Positions 52,873 to 61,468 of a stretch of DNA of 64,000 nucleotides are shown piece by piece. Every line of letters begins with the position of its first letter. Position 1 is the stretch's first letter. The stretch comes from Bacteroidota bacterium (GTDB lineage: Bacteria > Bacteroidota > Rhodothermia > JANXDC01). Where the stretch lies: contig AP024675.1 of NCBI GenBank assembly GCA_025998875.1, positions 2,143,549 through 2,207,548 on the forward strand, written 5' to 3'. The notes beneath the pieces are model-generated. The model saw only the letters and a list, made by a program, of their open reading frames with translations. It did no database searches and was not told where the DNA came from. A program made the position numbers and the translations under genes.

Positions 52873-54207
52873 ATGCCCAGGAGGATTCTCCCCATCGTAT
52901 TGCTGTTTCTGGCGCTTTCGGCTCAGGCCCAGCGGGCCGGCCAGCATGTCTTGCCGGCCCTTACGGCCGTCCTCGAACGCGTGCGCGCCTGGTGGCCTCA
53001 GGTAGCCGACTCGACGCTCGCCCTGTATCGGGACCTACACGCCCATCCGGAGCTGGCTTTTCAGGAACGGCGCACCGCGGCCCGTCTGGCTGCGGCGCTA
53101 CGCCGACTGGGCCTGGAGGTGCACGAGGGCATCGGGCAGACCGGGCTGATCGGCATTTTGCGCAACGGACCCGGCCCTACGATACTTGTGCGCACGGACC
53201 TTGACGGACTGCCCATCGAGGAGCAGACAGGACTGCCGTACGCGAGCCGAAACCGCGTTGAGCGCCCCGATGGCGCCACGGTTGCCACCATGCACGCTTG
53301 CGGCCATGATGTGCATATGTCCGTCTGGCTGGCCACCGCACGCTTTTTGGCTGAGCACCGCAACCTGTGGCGGGGCACGGTGTTCTTTGTCGGCCAGCCC
53401 GCCGAGGAGATCGGCGCCGGAGCGGCGGCCATGCTGGCCGAGGGCCTCTATGCGCGATTCGGCCGCCCGGATGCCGCCCTGGCCCTGCACGTGGATCCCA
53501 ACCTGCCGGTGGGCACGATCGGCTATGTGCTCGGGCCCGCCTTTGCGCATGTAACCTCCGTGGAGGTGACGATCTACGGCGTGGGTGGGCACGGCGCCGC
53601 CCCCCACAGGGCAACCGACCCCATCGTGCTGGCCGCCCAGTATATCCTGGCCATCCAGACCATCCGCAGCCGAATCCTTGACCCTATGGAGCCGGCCGTA
53701 GTCACGGTAGGCTATATCCGTGGGGGCACCCAGCAGAACATCATTCCCGATCGGGTGGAGCTCGGGCTTACCATCCGCACCTACAGCGCCGAGGCGCGCA
53801 GGCAGATCCTCGATGCCCTGGAGCGCATCGGTCGGGGTCTGGCCGAATCCTACGGCCTGCCCCCGGAGCGTTATCCCCGAGTGCTTGTCAGCCCCACGGA
53901 GACCCCTTCAACGGTCAACAGCCCGGAGCTTGTGCGGCACGTGGTGGAAGCCTGGCGCCGGGTATGGCCGGGGGAGCGCATACAGGAGCGCCGTCCGGAG
54001 ACGGTAGGCGAGGATTTTGGGCGCTTCGGCCTGGACGGGCAGATCCCCACTTTTATGTTCCGGCTCGGCACCACGCCCCCGGAAGCTTTCCAGCGGGGCC
54101 AGCTCCCCACCCTGCACAGCCCCTTCTACGGGCCTGACGCCGAGAGGGCTATCCCCGTGGGACTGGAGGCGATGGTCATCGCCCTACTCAGCCTCATGGG
54201 ACCTTAG
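52873..54207 (+). CDS. Secreted M20-family amidohydrolase
   Basis: This 444-residue metallo-hydrolase has a signal peptide (MPRRILPIVLLFLALSAQAQ), so it works outside the cytoplasm. It belongs to the hippurate hydrolase / N-acyl-amino-acid amidohydrolase group: RDLHAHPELAFQE, ILVRTDLDGLPIEEQTGLPY, MHACGHDVHMSVWLATARFL and GQPAEEIGAGAAAMLAEGLY supply the metal ligands. The lid domain lies about 220-340. An AGGAG precedes the ATG by 5 nt. Its stop overlaps the convergent dapA stop region by 14 nt. Confidence 0.92.
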   Translation: MPRRILPIVLLFLALSAQAQRAGQHVLPALTAVLERVRAWWPQVADSTLALYRDLHAHPELAFQERRTAARLAAALRRLGLEVHEGIGQTGLIGILRNGPGPTILVRTDLDGLPIEEQTGLPYASRNRVERPDGATVATMHACGHDVHMSVWLATARFLAEHRNLWRGTVFFVGQPAEEIGAGAAAMLAEGLYARFGRPDAALALHVDPNLPVGTIGYVLGPAFAHVTSVEVTIYGVGGHGAAPHRATDPIVLAAQYILAIQTIRSRILDPMEPAVVTVGYIRGGTQQNIIPDRVELGLTIRTYSAEARRQILDALERIGRGLAESYGLPPERYPRVLVSPTETPSTVNSPELVRHVVEAWRRVWPGERIQERRPETVGEDFGRFGLDGQIPTFMFRLGTTPPEAFQRGQLPTLHSPFYGPDAERAIPVGLEAMVIALLSLMGP

Positions 54208-55090
54208 AGACGGAGGCGGAAAACCGCTCCAGAGCCGATCGCACCAGACGGCGCGTCTCCTCGGAAGCCGGCGAAAGCGGTGGACGCACCTCCTCGGTGC
54301 TCACGCCCAGGAGCGAAAGGGCGTACTTGACCGGGATCGGGTTGCTTTCGACAAACAGCGCCCGGACCAGGGGCAGGAGCTGCAGATGCAGGGCGCGCGC
54401 TTCTTCCAGGTAGCCGTTTTGCATATGGGCAAACAACGCACAGGCCTCTCGGGGCAGGATGTTCGAAAGCACGGAGATCAGCCCATCGGCTCCGAGCGCG
54501 TAAGCGTAGAAGGCCAGATCATCGTCCCCGCAATAGATGCGAAATTCGGGCCGAACGGGGCGAAGCAGGCGAAACAGGGATTCGAGCTGGGCAAGAGATC
54601 CGGAGGATTCCTTGATCCCGACGATAGCCTCCTCTTCTTCGGCCAGACGCAGCACGGTCTCCGGCAGCAGGTTGACCCCCGTACGACCGGGCACGTTGTA
54701 GAGGATAATCGGCAGTCCCAGCCGGGCCAGCGCTCGGAAATGTTCGCGCAATCCCTCCTGGGGAGGTTTGTTGTAATAGGGCGTCACCACCAGCGCCGCA
54801 TCGGCCCCGAGGGCGGCGGCCTCCTCGGTGAGGGCCAGGCTCTGGCGGGTATCGTGGGATCCCGTTCCCACCACCACGGGCAGACGTCCCTTGAGGCGGC
54901 CCAGGGCCGCTTCGATCAGCGCGCGGCGCTCTGAGGGACGAACGGTCGGTGACTCCCCCGTTGTGCCCAGCACAACCACGGCCGACACGCCTGAGCGGGC
55001 CTGACGGTCCAAGAGCTCCTCCCAGGCTCTCAGGTCGATCTCCCCGTTCCGGAACGGGGTAATGAGCGCGGTCGCCACTCCTCGGAACAT
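54194..55090 (-). CDS. dapA: 4-hydroxy-tetrahydrodipicolinate synthase
   Basis: This 298-residue TIM-barrel aldolase condenses pyruvate with aspartate semialdehyde toward lysine and diaminopimelate. ATG 55090 (MFRGVATALITPFRNGEIDL) is the family start. TTGESPTV, TPYYNKPPQEGL, LYNVPGRTGVNLLPE and the Schiff-base lysine in IVGIKESSGS are intact. It starts 2 nt after hutU, an unusual partner, since dapA is normally next to lysine or cell-wall genes. Confidence 0.95.
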   Translation of the reverse strand: MFRGVATALITPFRNGEIDLRAWEELLDRQARSGVSAVVVLGTTGESPTVRPSERRALIEAALGRLKGRLPVVVGTGSHDTRQSLALTEEAAALGADAALVVTPYYNKPPQEGLREHFRALARLGLPIILYNVPGRTGVNLLPETVLRLAEEEEAIVGIKESSGSLAQLESLFRLLRPVRPEFRIYCGDDDLAFYAYALGADGLISVLSNILPREACALFAHMQNGYLEEARALHLQLLPLVRALFVESNPIPVKYALSLLGVSTEEVRPPLSPASEETRRLVRSALERFSASVSKVP

Positions 55091-55092
55091 AA

Positions 55093-56760
55093 TCAATCTC
55101 CTTCGATCATGGGGAGATCCAGGCCCTTCTGGCGGGCTGTGGTGATCGCCTCCGGGTAACCGGCATCGGCGTGGCGGGCCACCCCGATGCCCGGATCGTT
55201 GGTAAGTACCCGCTCGAGCTTTTGCTCCGAAAGCGCCGTACCCTCGGCCACGATCACCATACCCGCATGCAGGGAATAGCCTATCCCCACCCCTCCTCCG
55301 TGGTGGAAGCTGACCCAGGAGGCGCCGCTGGCCGTGTTCAGCAGCGCATTCAGAATGGGCCAGTCCGCGATGGCATCCGAGCCATCCCGCATGCCCTCCG
55401 TTTCCCGGTACGGGGAGGCCACAGAACCCGTATCGAGATGATCCCGGCCGATCACGATGGGGGCCTTTACCCGTCCGGTGCGCACAAGCCGGTTGAAGCG
55501 GAGGCCCATCTCGGCCCGCTGACCCAACCCCAGCCAGCAGATCCGGGCCGGAAGTCCCTGAAAACGCACTCGCTCCCGAGCCAGTCGAATCCACCGCACC
55601 AGGTGCTCCTGATCCGGGAAGGCCTGCAACACCTCCTCATCGGTCCGGTAGAGATCTTCCGGATCTCCGGAGAGGGCCACCCACCGGAACGGCCCATACC
55701 CTTGGCAGAAAAGGGGCCGGATGTATTCGGCCACAAAGCCGGGAATACGATAGGCCTCCTTTACGCCGCGACGATAGGCCATGGTGCGGATGTTGTTGCC
55801 GTAGTCAAAAGCTACCGCCCCGCGAGCCTGCAGCTCGAGCATAGCCTGCAGGTGAACGGCGATGGAGTCGAGCGCGCGCTCCAGGTAGGCTTCCGGATCG
55901 CGGATGCGCAGCGCCTCGGCCTCCTCGAGGGAGAGCCCAGCAGGTATGTATCCGTTGAGCGGATCATGGGCGGAAGTCTGGTCGGTGAGCACATCGGGCA
56001 CCAGGCCCCGGCGCGCGATTTCGGGCAGGACCTCGGCCGCGTTGCCCAGCAGGCCCACAGAGATCGCTTCCCCCCTGTCTCGGGCTTCCAGCACCCAACG
56101 AAGCGCCTCATCCAGGCGTGTGCTCATCCGGTCCAGGTAGCCCGTCTGCAGCCGGCGCTCGATACGGCGGGGGTCGACCTCCACGATCAGAATCGCCGCT
56201 CCGTTCATCGTGGCCGCCAGGGGCTGGGCCCCGCCCATACCTCCCAGGCCGGCTGTCAGCACCCAGCGCCCTTGAAGGTTTCCTCCGAAATGCTTGCGCG
56301 CACAGGCGGCAAAGGTCTCATAGGTGCCCTGCAAAATCCCCTGCGTGCCGATGTAGATCCAGGATCCGGCTGTCATCTGGCCGTACATGGTCAGCCCCAG
56401 GGCCTCGAGGCGGTTGAACTCATCCCATGTGGCCCAGGCGGGTACCAGGTTGGCATTGGCGATCAGCACGCGGGGAGCCCACTCATGGGTTCGAAACACG
56501 GCCACGGGCTTACCGCTCTGCACCAGGAGGGTCTCGTCGTTTTCCAGCCGCTGCAACGTGCGCACGATCGCCTCAAAGCAGGCCCAGTTTCTGGCCGCCT
56601 TGCCCCGCCCCCCGTAAACGACAAGCTCCTCCGGACGCTCGGCCACCTCGGGGTCGAGGTTGTTCATCAGCATGCGCAGGGCCGCTTCTTGGGCCCATCC
56701 TTTGCAGCTTCGCTCCGAGCCGCGCGGGGCGCGAACCGACGTATGCACGACTTCGGCCAT
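55093..56760 (-). CDS. hutU: Urocanate hydratase
   Basis: This 555-residue NAD-dependent enzyme is the second step of histidine breakdown. ATG 56760 follows GAAGGAG at 7 nt. Motifs include [30 protein letters not shown], the NAD-binding [17 protein letters not shown], the conserved-cysteine stretch [11 protein letters not shown], and [17 protein letters not shown]. No hutH, hutI or hutG lies in the window. It is followed 2 nt later by dapA. Confidence 0.96.
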   Translation of the reverse strand: MAEVVHTSVRAPRGSERSCKGWAQEAALRMLMNNLDPEVAERPEELVVYGGRGKAARNWACFEAIVRTLQRLENDETLLVQSGKPVAVFRTHEWAPRVLIANANLVPAWATWDEFNRLEALGLTMYGQMTAGSWIYIGTQGILQGTYETFAACARKHFGGNLQGRWVLTAGLGGMGGAQPLAATMNGAAILIVEVDPRRIERRLQTGYLDRMSTRLDEALRWVLEARDRGEAISVGLLGNAAEVLPEIARRGLVPDVLTDQTSAHDPLNGYIPAGLSLEEAEALRIRDPEAYLERALDSIAVHLQAMLELQARGAVAFDYGNNIRTMAYRRGVKEAYRIPGFVAEYIRPLFCQGYGPFRWVALSGDPEDLYRTDEEVLQAFPDQEHLVRWIRLARERVRFQGLPARICWLGLGQRAEMGLRFNRLVRTGRVKAPIVIGRDHLDTGSVASPYRETEGMRDGSDAIADWPILNALLNTASGASWVSFHHGGGVGIGYSLHAGMVIVAEGTALSEQKLERVLTNDPGIGVARHADAGYPEAITTARQKGLDLPMIEGD

Positions 56761-56783
56761 CGTCCTTGCTCCTTCTCTTCGGA

Positions 56784-56815
56784 TAAACATACCGTTTGCC
56801 CGGGGGAAGGTGCAA
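56784..56815 (-). promoter_or_regulatory. Promoter of the hutU-dapA operon
   Basis: On the minus strand TTG (56815-56813), 21 nt, then TATGTTTA (56791-56784), one base off the -7 consensus. It lies 23 nt before the hutU ATG. Confidence 0.6.
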
Positions 56816-56826
56816 GCCATCGGCTC

Positions 56827-56857
56827 TTGACTCCCGAAACGGGTCGAGCTACTTTTG
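56827..56857 (+). promoter_or_regulatory. Promoter of the small lipoprotein gene
   Basis: TTG (56827-56829), 20 nt, then TACTTTTG (56850-56857), an exact match to TAnnTTTG. This is the cleanest promoter in the window and lies back to back with the hutU promoter. Confidence 0.75.
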
Positions 56858-56914
56858 TCCTCGGCGGGTTCACGGGGAGAGGGAGGGTAAACCTAGCCGT
56901 AAGGAGATCCGTGT

Positions 56915-57289
56915 ATGCGTCGCTGGTCGTGGCTGTATGTGCTGAGCCTCTTCTTTCTGCTCAGCGGCCTCTCCTGCAAAAAAGAGGAAAAAACCCCCGG
57001 TCTTTCCGGCCGATGGACGGGCGTCGTGCAGGGGATCACAATCGATGTGACGCTTGTGGAAACGAAGGGCACCATCACGGGATCGGGGTCCATTCAGGCC
57101 CCCGGGGTTTCCATCTCGGTCAGCGTCACGGGCACGTACTCTTTTCCTAATGTGTCCATGACGTTCCGGAGCACGGGATACGAGGATTTCACCTTCAGCG
57201 GCACGCTATCGGCCGACGGCAATACGCTCTCCGGATCTCTCAACGGCTCGGGGTTCAACAACGTGGCCATCACGCTGCGGCGCGGCTAA
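56915..57289 (+). CDS. Small hypothetical lipoprotein
   Basis: This 124-residue protein has a lipoprotein signal ending in LLSGLSC. The mature domain is an eight- or more-stranded beta protein (GRWTGVVQGITIDVTLVETK, FTFSGTLSADGNTLSGSLNG). Similar small beta-barrel-like lipoproteins are common in Bacteroidota and have no defined role. It has a near-perfect promoter and shares a strong hairpin with rpoD at its 3' end, so it is monocistronic. Confidence 0.83.
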   Translation: MRRWSWLYVLSLFFLLSGLSCKKEEKTPGLSGRWTGVVQGITIDVTLVETKGTITGSGSIQAPGVSISVSVTGTYSFPNVSMTFRSTGYEDFTFSGTLSADGNTLSGSLNGSGFNNVAITLRRG

Positions 57290-57329
57290 AGGTGCCGCGA
57301 GCGCGCCGGAAGAGCATAAGCTGAAAAAC

Positions 57330-57366
57330 ACAAACGGGACGTCCCCTCAGGGGGCGTCCCGTTTGT
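57330..57366. terminator. Strong terminator between the lipoprotein gene and rpoD
   Basis: A 12-bp stem (ACAAACGGGACG with CGTCCCGTTTGT) is extended by a further CCCC/GGGG pairing over a tiny loop. On the minus strand it is followed by GTTTTTC after the stem, fitting rpoD. It can also end transcription of the convergent lipoprotein gene. Confidence 0.85.
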
Positions 57367-57381
57367 ATAGGCGGAGGGGCT

Positions 57382-58245
57382 TTATCCCAGATAGGCGCGC
57401 AAGGCGCGGCTGCGGCTGGCATGCCGCAGACGGCGGATGGCCTTCTCTTTGATCTGCCGGACCCGCTCCCGGGTCAGGTTGAAGCGCTCCCCGATCTCCT
57501 CGAGTGTGAGGGAATGTTCCCGGCCGATACCGAAATAGAGCCGGATGACCTCCGCCTCGCGCTCAGAAAGCGTGCTCAGCACGCGCTCGATTTCGATCTT
57601 AAGCGACTCCTCCATGAGGTGATGATCCGGGGGCGGGGTCTGCGTATCCGGCAATACATCCAAAAGCTTGTTGTCCTCCCCCTGCGTGAAGGGGGCGTCC
57701 ATGGATACATGCCGGCCGGAGATCTTGAGCGTATCGGCGACCTCGTTGACGGAGATGTCCAGATACTCGGCCAATTCCGCCGCCGTGGGCTCGCGTTCGA
57801 ATTCCTGCTCAAGTTCCGAGAAGACCTTGCCGATCTTGTTGAGCGCACCCACCCGGTTGAGGGGCAAACGAACGATCCGGCTCTGTTCAGCCAGCGCCTG
57901 CAGGATCGACTGCCGGATCCACCAGACAGCGTAGGAGATGAACTTAAAGCCGCGCGTCTCGTCGAACCGCTTGGCCGCCTTGATCAGCCCCAGGTTTCCC
58001 TCGTTGATCAGATCCCCCAGAGAAAGGCCCTGATTCTGATACTGCTTGGCCACGCTGACCACAAAACGCAGATTGGCCTTGATGAGCTTCTCCAGCGCCT
58101 CCTGATCGCCCTGCTTGACCCGTTTGGCCAGCTCCACCTCTTCCTCGGGGGTCAGCAGGGGCACCTTGCCGATCTCGGCCAGGTAGCGGTCCAGGGACTG
58201 ACTTTCCCGGTTGGTGATGCTTTTTGTAATTTTCAACTGGCGCAT
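57382..58245 (-). CDS. rpoD: Primary RNA polymerase sigma factor (short Bacteroidota type)
   Basis: This 287-residue sigma-70 lacks region 1.1 and starts at ATG 58245 ([20 protein letters not shown]), the usual N-terminus of Bacteroidota RpoD. Region 1.2 ([20 protein letters not shown]), region 2 ([40 protein letters not shown]), region 3 and region 4 ([20 protein letters not shown]) are complete. It presumably reads the TTG/TAnnTTTG promoters in this window. A -7-like element TATCGTTTG lies at 58300-58292, but its upstream half is unclear. Confidence 0.96.
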   Translation of the reverse strand: MRQLKITKSITNRESQSLDRYLAEIGKVPLLTPEEEVELAKRVKQGDQEALEKLIKANLRFVVSVAKQYQNQGLSLGDLINEGNLGLIKAAKRFDETRGFKFISYAVWWIRQSILQALAEQSRIVRLPLNRVGALNKIGKVFSELEQEFEREPTAAELAEYLDISVNEVADTLKISGRHVSMDAPFTQGEDNKLLDVLPDTQTPPPDHHLMEESLKIEIERVLSTLSEREAEVIRLYFGIGREHSLTLEEIGERFNLTRERVRQIKEKAIRRLRHASRSRALRAYLG

Positions 58246-58334
58246 AGGCACGCTCGCACTTCTCCTATCCTGGGCTTGCCGTTACACGTTTCAAACGATA
58301 ACCAGTTCCAGCAGATGGCCCCCTAAACGCCCTC

Positions 58335-59543
58335 TCAGGGGCTGAAACCGGCAAGGGCGCATACGGAGGCAAAACTCTTCCCCGGTCCGTCATAAGGCAC
58401 CGCGAACCATTCGGCGATGGTCGCGGCCAGGTCGGCAAACGTCTCCCGCAACCCCAGATCCCGTCCCGGCCCCGAGAATCCGGCCTGATAGACGAGCAGG
58501 GGAACGAGTTCACGGGAATGATCGGTGCTCGGCGTGGTGGGGTCGTTGCCGTGATCGGCCGTGATCACGAGCACATCGCCCGGCCGGAGGGCCTGCAGGA
58601 TTTCGGGCAGCGCGCGGTCGAAGGCCTCCAGCGCCTCCCGAAACCCCCGGGGATCATTGCGGTGCCCGTAAAGCTGATCGAAATCCACCAGGTTGGTCAT
58701 GACCAGGGCGGGACCCTGCTGTTCCCACAACACCTCCCGGGTGCGGGCTATTCCTTCCTGGTTGGATCCGGTCTTATAGAGCACATCGAATCCCACGCCG
58801 GCGTATAGGTCTCCGATTTTGCCGATGCCGATGGTGCGAATGCCCGCCTGTTGCAGGCGCTCCATAACCAGTGGCTTCGGCGGTCTGAGCGCATAATCTC
58901 GGCGCAGGGCGTTGATACGCTGGTAGGCTCCGGAGGTACCCGCAAAGGGACGAACGATAACGCGACCCACGGCGTGCGGCCCCGTGCAGACCTCGTGACG
59001 GGCGATCTGTCCGTAGCGGTACTGGACCTCCAGCGGGATTACGTCCACGTGGGCGGCGATCTGAAAGACACTATCGGCCGAGGTATAGACGATGGGCCAG
59101 CCCGTGCGCACATGTTCATCGCCCAGCTCGGCCAGAATGGCGGTACCGGAGGCGGGCCTGTTGCCCAGTACCCCGCCGCAACCGGTTGCGGAGATGAATC
59201 GAGCGATGAGTTCCTCGGGGAAGCCGTACGGATAGGTCGGAAAAGGCCTATCGAGCCATATCCCGGCCAGCTCCCAGTGGCCGGTTGTGGAGTCTTTTCC
59301 AGCCGAGACCTCCCGCATACGTCCGTAGTGCGCCCGGGGTGCGGCTACAGGAGGAATGCCCTTCAGCGGGGTGATATTGCCCAACCCGAGCTCGCGCAGC
59401 ACGGGCAGCTGCAGGGGTTGCACACGGGCCAGATTACCCAGGGTATGGCTGCCCTCATCCCCGTAGCGCGCAGCATCCGGGGCCTGACCGATTCCGACCC
59501 CATCGAGCACGAGCACCACAAACCGAGCTTCGGGCCTAGTCAT
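58335..59543 (-). CDS. deoB: Phosphopentomutase
   Basis: This 402-residue metalloenzyme interconverts ribose 1- and 5-phosphate (and deoxy forms) in nucleoside salvage. It begins RFVVLVLDGVGIGQAPDAAR, has the phospho-acceptor threonine in AGKDSTTGHWELAG, and metal ligands in NLVDFDQLYGHRND and VLVITADHGNDPT. The STDHSRELVPLLVY segment follows. The start overlaps the stop of the GAF/GGDEF-like gene upstream by 4 nt (ATGA). Confidence 0.96.
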   Translation of the reverse strand: MTRPEARFVVLVLDGVGIGQAPDAARYGDEGSHTLGNLARVQPLQLPVLRELGLGNITPLKGIPPVAAPRAHYGRMREVSAGKDSTTGHWELAGIWLDRPFPTYPYGFPEELIARFISATGCGGVLGNRPASGTAILAELGDEHVRTGWPIVYTSADSVFQIAAHVDVIPLEVQYRYGQIARHEVCTGPHAVGRVIVRPFAGTSGAYQRINALRRDYALRPPKPLVMERLQQAGIRTIGIGKIGDLYAGVGFDVLYKTGSNQEGIARTREVLWEQQGPALVMTNLVDFDQLYGHRNDPRGFREALEAFDRALPEILQALRPGDVLVITADHGNDPTTPSTDHSRELVPLLVYQAGFSGPGRDLGLRETFADLAATIAEWFAVPYDGPGKSFASVCALAGFSP

Positions 59544-61369
59544 CTGGCCACCCGCACCCTCCCCCCTCCAGCGCTCTGGGCCTCCGCCAGCGCGGATCGG
59601 GCCCGGCTCAACAGTTGCTCAACGGATAGCTTCTCTTCCGCCCAGACCAGGCCCCCACTCCAGGAAACCTGCCTGCCGTCGGTAGAGAAGCTGTTGCTGC
59701 TCAGCTTTTGCACCAGTTGCTGCGTCCAGTCTGTTACATCCCTTTGGCCTGTATCCACGCATATGGCAGCCAATTCGTATTGCCCCACCCATCCCCAGGC
59801 CAGCGCGGGCAGACCCTCGTACTCCAGAGGACGTATCCAGCTGCGCAGAAGACCGGCAAGCTCTTCTTGGGCATACCGGACCTGCAGGCGCTCCCGGGTA
59901 TCCGGCTGCAGGAGCAGGAGCCCACGCGAAGATGCGGGGGCGCTCAGCTCGGAACGCGCCAGGGCCATAAACCCCTCGGGGGAGAAAAACCCCGTATCCG
60001 AATCGAATTGGGCCCTGGCGAACTCCATCTCCCCCCGCCCACGCACGATCAGCGCCAGCATCAGCGAGGCAAAGCGGACCAGTTCCGCAAGCAGGAAACG
60101 CCGCACCGGGGTGAAATACTCCCTGAGCGGGTGATAGGCCAGCAACACCCCCCATTGATAGGGATCATGTCTCAGAGGCAACAGGAGCAAACTGCCCTGC
60201 TGAAGCGGAGGTTCTGCCCGATACAAAATGGCCCCCTCCCGGGAGGCCAGATCGGATTCATAGTGATAGTGGACCTGCCCACGAAAAACCCGCGCCACAA
60301 GCGAGTCCGAATCGGCCTGCCTGCCCAGCGTCCAGAGGGGATAATCGGCCCGCTGACGCACCAGGCGCAGCGGAGGGACCTGCTGCAGAAGGGCTATCAG
60401 GGAGGCGCCGCTGAGCTGCTGGCCGCTGTACACCAGCCTATCCCACAGGTCCGGTATGCGGAGGCAGGCAGAGAGTGCCTCCTGGGCCTCCAGCAGGGCA
60501 GTCCAGGCCTTCTCCTGGTGCTTGAGCTCGAAGTAATCGCCATAAGCCTGTAAGGTGTGTCGGAAGACCTTCTGGAACTGCTCCAGCAAACGCTTGCGTT
60601 CCGGGGTCAGGATGAGCTGTTCCCGGCTGTCGAGCACCAGAAGCGCCACCGGTTCCGGTTTATCGAAGGGCACGGGCACCAGCAAAAGGCTCTGCACCCG
60701 ATCCGGATTCAAGGGGGGGGAGACGTAGTAGTATAACTGGGACTCCAAAACCTCCTGCCCCACCCGGAGGACCCGGGGAGAGCGGGAGTCACGATAGGTA
60801 TTTAAAAACACCGCATCCCAGGCCATCCGCTCCCCCAGCAGAAAGTGGCGGCTGCACGTTACATAGGCCTCCAGCACAAACTGTTTCTTGTCCTTGTTGA
60901 TCCAGTACAGGAGCACGGAGTGCCCGTTGAAGAGTTCGCTGAGCAATTCCAGCCATCCTCCGATGAGCCGGGAGAAGGGGCCAAATTCGGGATCCGTATG
61001 GCGATACCAGCGGGTGCGCTCCCGCTCGGCAGAAGCCGGAGCCGGATCCGATGCAGGGAAGTCTCCGGAAGCCGGGGGGATTATGTCCGGAACGACGTGG
61101 CGGCCCTCATCCGGGGCCGCACCCGTAGGCACCAGAGGCGTAGGGGCGGAAATATCCTCCTCGTCCTGCGCAACGGACGCCTCCCTTCCTCTGCTTTCCC
61201 GCTGAACAGATAGGCCCCGTTCCAGACGCCGCTGACGTGCCTGGTTCCACCACAGGCTGGCGGCCAGAAATCCGATTACGCCGGCGACAATCCACAGCAC
61301 AAAAAGCCGGGACATGATCGCCAGGGCAAACACGACGGCGGCCACGAGGGTAAAAAAGAAGCGGCTCAT
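59540..61369 (-). CDS. Membrane protein with GAF-like domains and a degenerate GGDEF domain
   Basis: This 609-residue protein starts at ATG 61369 (MSRFFFTLVAAVVFALAIMS) and has two membrane helices in its first 45 residues. A disordered linker (about 50-125) is followed by one or two GAF-like regions (about 130-280 and 300-450). The C-terminal 150 residues resemble a diguanylate cyclase: DSDTGFFSPEGFMALARSEL stands for the DxLTGLxNR start. GWVGQYELAAICVDT occupies the place of GGDEF, and LLSRARSALAEAQSAGGGRV is the usual end. The catalytic signature is lost, so it probably senses or binds rather than makes a nucleotide. Confidence 0.78.
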   Translation of the reverse strand: MSRFFFTLVAAVVFALAIMSRLFVLWIVAGVIGFLAASLWWNQARQRRLERGLSVQRESRGREASVAQDEEDISAPTPLVPTGAAPDEGRHVVPDIIPPASGDFPASDPAPASAERERTRWYRHTDPEFGPFSRLIGGWLELLSELFNGHSVLLYWINKDKKQFVLEAYVTCSRHFLLGERMAWDAVFLNTYRDSRSPRVLRVGQEVLESQLYYYVSPPLNPDRVQSLLLVPVPFDKPEPVALLVLDSREQLILTPERKRLLEQFQKVFRHTLQAYGDYFELKHQEKAWTALLEAQEALSACLRIPDLWDRLVYSGQQLSGASLIALLQQVPPLRLVRQRADYPLWTLGRQADSDSLVARVFRGQVHYHYESDLASREGAILYRAEPPLQQGSLLLLPLRHDPYQWGVLLAYHPLREYFTPVRRFLLAELVRFASLMLALIVRGRGEMEFARAQFDSDTGFFSPEGFMALARSELSAPASSRGLLLLQPDTRERLQVRYAQEELAGLLRSWIRPLEYEGLPALAWGWVGQYELAAICVDTGQRDVTDWTQQLVQKLSSNSFSTDGRQVSWSGGLVWAEEKLSVEQLLSRARSALAEAQSAGGGRVRVAR

Positions 61370-61468
61370 GCAAAATCGGTATTCGAAAAGCCAGGGGCTA
61401 ATGTAGCCCGCCAAGAGGGGGAAAGTCAAGAAAATCTCAGGGGAGCCCCCGGCCCGTGAGATACGGCC

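Noticed and set aside
55171-57150. 659-codon plus-strand open frame opposite hutU
   Set aside because: It is antisense to a clear urocanate hydratase, has no recognisable motif and runs over the lipoprotein gene start. It reflects GC-rich codon use.
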